Positions 59,159 through 64,000 of a stretch of 64,000 nucleotides of DNA are shown here, piece after piece. The stretch lies in contig JBCBRY010000027.1 of assembly GCA_039819485.1 (NCBI GenBank), positions 21,297 through 85,296 of the forward strand, read 5' to 3'. The position numbers and the translations under genes are program-made. Source of the DNA: UBA6168 sp039819485 (GTDB lineage: Bacteria > Bacteroidota > Bacteroidia > Chitinophagales > Saprospiraceae). Below the pieces are notes generated by a model. That model ran no database searches. It had not been told where the DNA came from and was given only the letters and a program-made list of their open reading frames with translations. Within the stretch, counting starts at the first letter, position 1; each line of letters starts with the position of its first letter.

Positions 59159-59177
59159 CTCGGATTAACAATCCGAG
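59159..59177. repeat. Short palindrome family (copy 2)
   Basis: CTCGGATT-AAC-AATCCGAG is the loop-inverted form of the palindrome at 5855-5873. It begins six bases after the stop of the GAF-LuxR gene, and could function as a terminator stem there. Confidence 0.75.
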
Positions 59178-59329
59178 CTACCAACCAAAATTGAGCGCAG
59201 CAAAATCCCGCACCGTACGTCGAGCAACCCACCCGCTCCCTGTCCTTTCGTACAGGTAAAAAACTGTCCTTCCGGCTGATTTCCTGCCCTTTTATTTCCC
59301 TCAGTTTTGTGGTGTCAATAATTAAGAAA

Positions 59330-59432
59330 TCAGAAGCCAGACTGCTTCGCTGTCAGAAATCAGACGACACAGTATTTCAATGACCCTGTTCGTCTGATCT
59401 CTGACCTCTGACCGCAAAGCGGCCTGACTTCT
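59330..59432. repeat. Long inverted repeat upstream of the SDR gene
   Basis: The left part (about 59330-59373) and the right part (59387-59432) are imperfect inverted copies, with shared words AGAAG.CAG, GCTTCGC/GCTTTGC and ATCAGACGA. The arms are about 40-45 nt with some gaps, and the right one ends 15 bases before the SDR start. Confidence 0.65.
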
Positions 59433-59446
59433 AAAAAAATAAGATC

Positions 59447-60160
59447 ATGACAACCACAAAGAAAACTGCCCTGATTACGGGCGCATCAAAAGGACTCGGA
59501 CTGGCCCTGGCCACAGCATTGGCCAGAGAAGGATGGAACTTGCTCATCAATGCCAGAAATGCAAAACAACTCAGGGAAGCGCAATTACTTTTATCACAAT
59601 GGACAGAAGTGGAAGCCATTAGCGGCGATGTGCGGGATGAAATTCATTTGCTGCAATTTCCGGAACGATTAACTCAGCGAAATTGGCAACTGGATGTCGT
59701 CGTCAATAATGCTTCTACATTGGGGGCTTCCCCGCAGCCGACTCTGTTGGAATTGCCGGTGGAGGCATTGCACACTATTTTTCATACCAATGCCATTGCC
59801 CCGATTTCGCTATTGCAAAAAATAAATTCTTTCTTAAATGAAAATGCTACCATTATCAATATCAGCAGCGATGCTTCGGTAAATGCCTACGAAACCTGGG
59901 GTGGTTATGGGGCGAGCAAAGCAGCAGTCGATCACTGGACACGAATTTTGGCCAAAGAAAATCCACAGTTGAATATATATGCCATTGACCCTGGTGATAT
60001 GCGAACGGATATGCACCAGGCTGCTTTTCCCGGCGAAGACATCCATCATTTGCCCCTGCCCGAAATTCACGCAGTACCGGCTATTTTGTATTTAATAAAT
60101 AATAAAAAAGAAAGTGGCCGGTATGCTGCGGCGGAATTATTGGAAATGGAACTTGTATAA
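59447..60160 (+). CDS. Short-chain dehydrogenase/reductase
   Basis: The 237-residue classical SDR has a cofactor motif Thr11-Gly-Ala-Ser-Lys-Gly-Leu-Gly18, Asn-Asn-Ala in the Rossmann core, catalytic Ser in Ile-Ser-Ser-Asp-Ala, and Tyr154-Gly-Ala-Ser-Lys158. A Lys at the end of the glycine motif and no acidic residue at the end of strand 2 suggest NADP preference. The substrate is unknown. The long inverted repeat forms its leader. Confidence 0.9.
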   Translation: MTTTKKTALITGASKGLGLALATALAREGWNLLINARNAKQLREAQLLLSQWTEVEAISGDVRDEIHLLQFPERLTQRNWQLDVVVNNASTLGASPQPTLLELPVEALHTIFHTNAIAPISLLQKINSFLNENATIINISSDASVNAYETWGGYGASKAAVDHWTRILAKENPQLNIYAIDPGDMRTDMHQAAFPGEDIHHLPLPEIHAVPAILYLINNKKESGRYAAAELLEMELV

Positions 60161-60216
60161 AATAATTATTAAAACAGGTAATGTAATAATGAAAACTCTC
60201 TGATATAACCCTGCGG

Positions 60217-60274
60217 CTTCTCTGGAAAACTCTGCGTAATAAAAAATAAGTTACGCAGAGCTTAAACAGAGAAG
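60217..60274. repeat. Inverted repeat between SDR and queA genes
   Basis: The left arm (60217-60239) and right arm (60251-60274) match over CTTCTCTG and CTCTGCGTAA with a few mismatches between; the loop is about 11 nt. It lies in the queA leader. A third partial arm TTGCGCAGAGG follows at about 60283-60293. Confidence 0.65.
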
Positions 60275-60346
60275 ACACCAAGTTGCGCAGAGGTTTTTAA
60301 AGAAATTAAATCACCCGATTTTTTTATAAATAATAATTCGAATAAA

Positions 60347-61414
60347 ATGAATAATATAGTTTCAAAAAATAAAATTGATTTTAAACTTCCTGAACATTTA
60401 AAATGTGCCAGGCCAACCGAGCTGAGAAAAATAAGAAGGGATGAAGTTCTTCTGATGGTTTCTGATAAAAATAAGGGCAAGATAAATCATGACTATTTTA
60501 AAAATATTGGTGCGTATTTAAAAGAGGGAGATGTATTGGTGGTAAATACTTCAGGGACATTGCCCGCAGCATTGGATATTTTTTTGCCAAATAAAAAAGC
60601 AGGCCGTATGCATTTGTCCACTCAGTTGGACAAAAATAAATGGGTGGTGGAAATACGCGTGGTCAAAGGGAATAAAACACAGCGATTTAATAAAATAAAA
60701 ATTGGACAGGAATTTAATTTGCCCGATGGTGGAAAGGTAAAAATAATCCGGCCGTTTTATAAAAATAATTTTTTAGAAAATCATTTGTATTTGTGGGAAG
60801 CGGAATTTGATTTAAAACAAAATATAAAAGGGTTTTTAATGAAATATGGAAAGCCCATCCGTTACGATCAAATAAATTCAAATTACCCTTTGTCTTTTTA
60901 CCAGACAATTTTTTCTGATGAAATGGGCAGTGCGGAAATGCCGTCGGCGGGCCGGGCATTTACAACGGAAGTTGTCATGGATTTAATGATAAAAGGAGTG
61001 CAGTTCGCGCCCGTTGTTTTGCATACAGGGGTTTCGAGTTTGGAGCGGGACGAAAAACCATACCCTGAATTTTTCAGAGTGCCGGCAACGACCGCCAGCC
61101 TGCTTAATTTGGCCAAAAAAGAAAACCGTCGAATTGTTGCGGTGGGCACTACTGCGGTACGGGCCGTTGAGTCGGCGGTAAATGAAGAAGGGCGAGTCGT
61201 TTCCCGGCAAGGGTGGACTGATTTGTATATCACGCCAGAGCGGGGGATGAGAGTAGTTGAGGGTTTGCTTACGGGGTTTCACGAACCGGAAGCATCCCAC
61301 CTTTTAATGCTGGGTGCGGTGGCCGACCAGCGCCATCTGCAAAAATGTTATGATGAAGCGATCAGCCAAGGTTATCACTGGCATGAGTTCGGGGATTTGC
61401 ATTTGATTGTTTGA
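60347..61414 (+). CDS. queA: S-adenosylmethionine:tRNA ribosyltransferase-isomerase
   Basis: The 355-residue length is normal. Family features are Glu-Gly-Asp-Val-Leu-Val-Val-Asn-Thr-Ser-Gly-Thr-Leu-Pro-Ala near the N-terminus, Pro-Ser-Ala-Gly-Arg-Ala-Phe-Thr in the SAM region, and Ile-Val-Ala-Val-Gly-Thr-Thr-Ala-Val-Arg-Ala-Val-Glu-Ser followed by Gly-Trp-Thr-Asp-Leu-Tyr-Ile. QueA transfers the ribosyl part of SAM to preQ1 at position 34 of GUN-anticodon tRNAs, forming epoxyqueuosine. Two tRNA-modifying enzymes (trhO and queA) lie within 4 kb, which may be coincidence. Confidence 0.93.
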   Translation: MNNIVSKNKIDFKLPEHLKCARPTELRKIRRDEVLLMVSDKNKGKINHDYFKNIGAYLKEGDVLVVNTSGTLPAALDIFLPNKKAGRMHLSTQLDKNKWVVEIRVVKGNKTQRFNKIKIGQEFNLPDGGKVKIIRPFYKNNFLENHLYLWEAEFDLKQNIKGFLMKYGKPIRYDQINSNYPLSFYQTIFSDEMGSAEMPSAGRAFTTEVVMDLMIKGVQFAPVVLHTGVSSLERDEKPYPEFFRVPATTASLLNLAKKENRRIVAVGTTAVRAVESAVNEEGRVVSRQGWTDLYITPERGMRVVEGLLTGFHEPEASHLLMLGAVADQRHLQKCYDEAISQGYHWHEFGDLHLIV

Positions 61415-61441
61415 TAATTATAGCATGGTCCTTTATAAAAA

Positions 61442-61467
61442 AGAGGCGCAGCATGTGCTGCACCTCT
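61442..61467. terminator. Bidirectional terminator between queA and the large T9SS gene
   Basis: AGAGGCGCAGCA (61442-61453) pairs with TGCTGCACCTCT (61456-61467), one wobble, with a tight 2-nt loop. AT-rich sequence lies on both sides. It sits between convergent genes. Confidence 0.75.
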
Positions 61468-61494
61468 TGATATATTTTAGAATAAAAATAAATA

Positions 61495-64000
61495 TTAGTT
61501 CACTACTAATTTCTGGGTAAGGGCGGCTCCGTCCAGCAATACCTGTACAAGGTAAATACCAGGCTGCCAGTCCGTCAAATTGACGCGCTGGTTCGTTGTG
61601 TTGCTCTGCAACTTTTGCGAAAGTACCGTGCGTCCGGCAAAATCGACAATCTTGACTTGACCAACTTCAAATGAATGGGCGATGCCGATTGTCACTTCAC
61701 CCTTGGTTGGATTCGGGAACAAGGTCATGGTTTTCCTCTGTACGCTGATGCTGTTGGCATCTTGGTATTCATAGTCCGTTGGACCTGCAATGAGTGGTGA
61801 GCCACAGTTGCTGAGAATTTGTGCCGCGCTGTTGCAGCCATTTGCATTGAAGAAAATCAGGGTTGCTCCACCGATACCGCCTCCATTGATCAAATCGTAT
61901 ATGGCACAGCAATCAGCCAGTGAAAAATTATAATACATCGAGAATAGCCCTCCAACCGAAGACAGGGCATTTAAACCACTGAGCGATGTCAGAGAGAAAT
62001 TGTAGAGGATCGTCATATTCCCACCAATTGTTGTCAAACTGTTCAAGCCGTTCATATTGGTAATCCCCGTTGACTGGATAACGACGTTGCCAGTAACCTC
62101 GGTAACGTTGGCGAATGGGCCTAGGTCAGTGATGTTCGACCCAAGGAAAGTGACGCTGCCAATAACTTTGGTGTAGCAACTTGACCAGGCATTGAGTTGT
62201 GTCTGTGTTGCAAAAAAGACATTTCCGGTATAAGTTTGATTGCCACCTGCAATGGTCAGGACAACGGGATTCTGTGCATACGTAGACATACAGCTCGGGT
62301 CATTTTGCAAGCGCACCTTGATGTTGTAGCTGCCAGGTGCGAGACCGCTGAAGGTATTGGACGTCTGCCAGGAGGCGCCATTGTCCACGCTGTATTCCAA
62401 AGTGCCTGTTCCCGTTGCGTTCACAACAATGGTTCCGGTGGGGTTGGTACAGGTCGGCTGTGTAACAGATGGTACAGATACAACAGGCGGAGTGCAACAG
62501 CCAGTCGGAGCCAATAGCTCAACGGGGTTCTGTGCGTATGCAGTCATACAGCTCGGGTCGTTCTGCAAACGCACCTTGATGTTATAGCTGCCGGGTGCCA
62601 GGCCACTGAAAGTACTGGAAGCCTGCCAGGAGGCGCCATTGTCGGCGCTGTATTCCAAAGTACCTGTTCCCGTAGCATTGACCACGATGGTGCCAGTAGG
62701 GATGGCACAGGTCGGTTGAGTTACGGTTGGTGCGTTGACGGTAGGTGCGGCGGGTGCAGCATTGATGGAGACCGAGTTCCCGGCGTATGCAGTCATACAG
62801 CTCGGGTCGTTCTGCAAACGCACCTTGATGTTATAGCTGCCGGGTGCCAGGCCACTGAAAGTACTGGAAGCCTGCCAGGAAGCACCATTGTCGGCGCTGT
62901 ATTCAAGTGTCCCGGAGCCGGTTGCGTTGACGACGATGGTACCGGAAGGGACAGAACAGGTCGGCTGGGTCACCGTTGGTGCAGAGACCACCGGAGGCGT
63001 ACAGGGCGTAGAGCAACTGATATTGGCCGCACCGGGCGTGCCATTGTCGCCTGATCCATACGGAGTATTTGACTCGCACCAGTTGGAGCCGATATTGTTG
63101 GCAGTGGCATTGAAGGAGCCGGGGTCGAGGTTCATGCTGGCGCCCGTCGGATCGGGGAAACTGGGGCCGCCGTCGTAGTTGACCCGGTCAATCTCGTTTC
63201 CGCCGCAAAGCAGTACCACTTCATCATCGGAGTTGCCTAGATTAATACCGGTGTATTCATAATTTACAGTCACCCCACCATTTTGCGCAGCATTGTCATT
63301 GATGCCGAGTACAGCATAGCCATTGGCAGGGACAACCACACTGGAGCTGATGACATGATTGTCAGAACCGTCATCCTTGATGGTCCAGCCGTTCAGGTCA
63401 ATCTGCGTGCCGGTGGTGTTGTACACTTCAACCCATTCGCCGTTGGAGTCGCTCACGGCGCTTGGGTTCTGCATGATCTCGGTAATGATGATATCACCGG
63501 CATTTGGACAACAGGAAGGAGGATTTAGCACAACAGGGTTCTGGTTGTAAGCGGACATGCAGCTTGGGTCGTTCTGCAAGCGCACCTTGATGTTATAGTT
63601 GCCGGGTGCCAGGCCACTGAAAGTACTGGAAGCCTGCCAGGAAGCACCATTGTCGGCGCTGTATTCAAGTGTCCCGGAGCCGGTTGCATTTACAACAATG
63701 GTACCGGTGGGGACAGAACAGGTCGGCTGGGTCACCGTTGGTGCAGAGACCACCGGAGGCGTACAGGGCGTAGAGCAACTGATATTGGCCGCACCAGGCG
63801 TGCCGTTGTCACCTGATCCATACGGAGTATTTGACTCGCACCAGTTGGAGCCGGTATTGTTTGCGGTGGCATTGAAGGAGCCAGGATCGAGGTTCATGCT
63901 GGCGCCCGTAGGATCGGGGAAGTTGGGGCCGCCGTCGTAGTTGACCCGGTCAATCTCGTTTCCGCCGCAAAGCAGTACCACTTCATCATCGGAGTTGCCT
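61495..64000 (-). CDS. Large T9SS-secreted lamin-tail/SprB-repeat protein (5' end beyond the window)
   Basis: The visible 828+ residues are the C-terminal part of a bigger protein; the frame stays open to the right edge. It alternates lamin-tail (LTD) domains (Asp-Ile-Ile-Ile-Thr-Glu-Ile-Met-Gln-Asn-Pro...Asn-Gly-Glu-Trp-Val-Glu-Val-Tyr-Asn-Thr) with SprB-type repeats (Gln-Pro-Thr-Cys...Gly-Thr-Leu-Glu-Tyr-Ser-Ala-Asp-Asn-Gly). At least one LTD plus SprB unit is duplicated almost without change, and four or five SprB repeats are visible. A leucine-rich-like stretch near 600-700 and a T9SS type A domain (Thr-Leu-Phe-Pro-Asn-Pro-Thr-Lys-Gly-Glu-Val) end it. It is a probable adhesin or matrix protein; SprB-like proteins act in gliding. 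Confidence 0.9.
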   Translation of the reverse strand, partial: GNSDDEVVLLCGGNEIDRVNYDGGPNFPDPTGASMNLDPGSFNATANNTGSNWCESNTPYGSGDNGTPGAANISCSTPCTPPVVSAPTVTQPTCSVPTGTIVVNATGSGTLEYSADNGASWQASSTFSGLAPGNYNIKVRLQNDPSCMSAYNQNPVVLNPPSCCPNAGDIIITEIMQNPSAVSDSNGEWVEVYNTTGTQIDLNGWTIKDDGSDNHVISSSVVVPANGYAVLGINDNAAQNGGVTVNYEYTGINLGNSDDEVVLLCGGNEIDRVNYDGGPSFPDPTGASMNLDPGSFNATANNIGSNWCESNTPYGSGDNGTPGAANISCSTPCTPPVVSAPTVTQPTCSVPSGTIVVNATGSGTLEYSADNGASWQASSTFSGLAPGSYNIKVRLQNDPSCMTAYAGNSVSINAAPAAPTVNAPTVTQPTCAIPTGTIVVNATGTGTLEYSADNGASWQASSTFSGLAPGSYNIKVRLQNDPSCMTAYAQNPVELLAPTGCCTPPVVSVPSVTQPTCTNPTGTIVVNATGTGTLEYSVDNGASWQTSNTFSGLAPGSYNIKVRLQNDPSCMSTYAQNPVVLTIAGGNQTYTGNVFFATQTQLNAWSSCYTKVIGSVTFLGSNITDLGPFANVTEVTGNVVIQSTGITNMNGLNSLTTIGGNMTILYNFSLTSLSGLNALSSVGGLFSMYYNFSLADCCAIYDLINGGGIGGATLIFFNANGCNSAAQILSNCGSPLIAGPTDYEYQDANSISVQRKTMTLFPNPTKGEVTIGIAHSFEVGQVKIVDFAGRTVLSQKLQSNTTNQRVNLTDWQPGIYLVQVLLDGAALTQKLVVN

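Noticed and set aside
61495..64000. CRISPR array suspected from repeated units at the right end
   Set aside because: The repeats are long protein-coding SprB/LTD units in one continuous frame, not short direct repeats with unique spacers.

Overview
The window looks like a chromosomal segment of a Bacteroidota member, most probably a Saprospiria-like, carotenoid-forming marine or wastewater type. The evidence is the set of secreted proteins ending in type IX secretion (T9SS) type A sorting domains, a GldB-type lipoprotein, a bacillithiol bshA, the DUF4271-hemD pair, a crtI-crtB-crtZ carotenoid cluster, many lipoprotein signal peptides and almost no Shine-Dalgarno sequences. No rRNA, CRISPR array, integrase or intact transposase gene was seen. 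The only tRNA-like sequences are broken relics near 6.2 kb.

Layout. 0-3.5 kb: the tail of an unknown gene, then a compact trio of ATP-grasp ligase, class I glutamine amidotransferase and a second ATP-grasp-like ligase; this is the best candidate for an uncharacterised biosynthetic system. 3.6-11.9 kb: CNNM/CBS membrane protein, WYL regulator, tRNA graveyard, SPFH protein, small unknown and immunity-like genes, GNAT, fatty-acid desaturase and a Tat/lipoprotein TIM-barrel protein. 12-27.5 kb: an alpha-glucan and sulfated-glycan region with a GH13 lipoprotein, an FG-GAP/UnbV T9SS protein, a 1028-residue T9SS protein with six CBM20/48-like repeats, a metallophosphoesterase lipoprotein, an esterase lipoprotein, an outer-membrane protein, and a sulfatase-GH13 operon. 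No SusC/SusD pair is present. 27.9-38.3 kb: Lys/Ala-rich exported protein, acyltransferase, aroA, DJ-1-like lipoprotein, a two-component system, DUF4271-hemD and a Kir-type potassium channel. 38.4-41.4 kb: crtI, crtB and crtZ. 41.5-49.7 kb: MscS channel, PorT-like barrel, gldB-like gene, a membrane Fe-S/FAD electron-transfer pair, a minimal T9SS protein and bshA. 49.9-64 kb: a T9SS adhesin-like protein, a CarH-like MerR regulator, a TMTC-like glycosyltransferase with TPRs, trhO, a T9SS-domain relic, a GAF-LuxR regulator, an SDR, queA, and a large lamin-tail/SprB-repeat T9SS protein running off the right edge.

Functional links. The two GH13 enzymes and the CBM-repeat protein fit surface capture and breakdown of starch or glycogen. 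The CarH-like regulator is a plausible controller of the crt cluster 12 kb away, although its cobalamin-ligand histidines are missing.

Non-coding architecture is unusually rich. Spacer after spacer carries a long inverted repeat whose sequence is private to that locus. There are also at least three multi-copy families: a 125-bp MITE-like element (three copies), a structured element whose two copies show compensating stem changes, and a 19-nt palindrome shared between distant loci. A 69-nt perfect palindrome ends the sulfatase gene.
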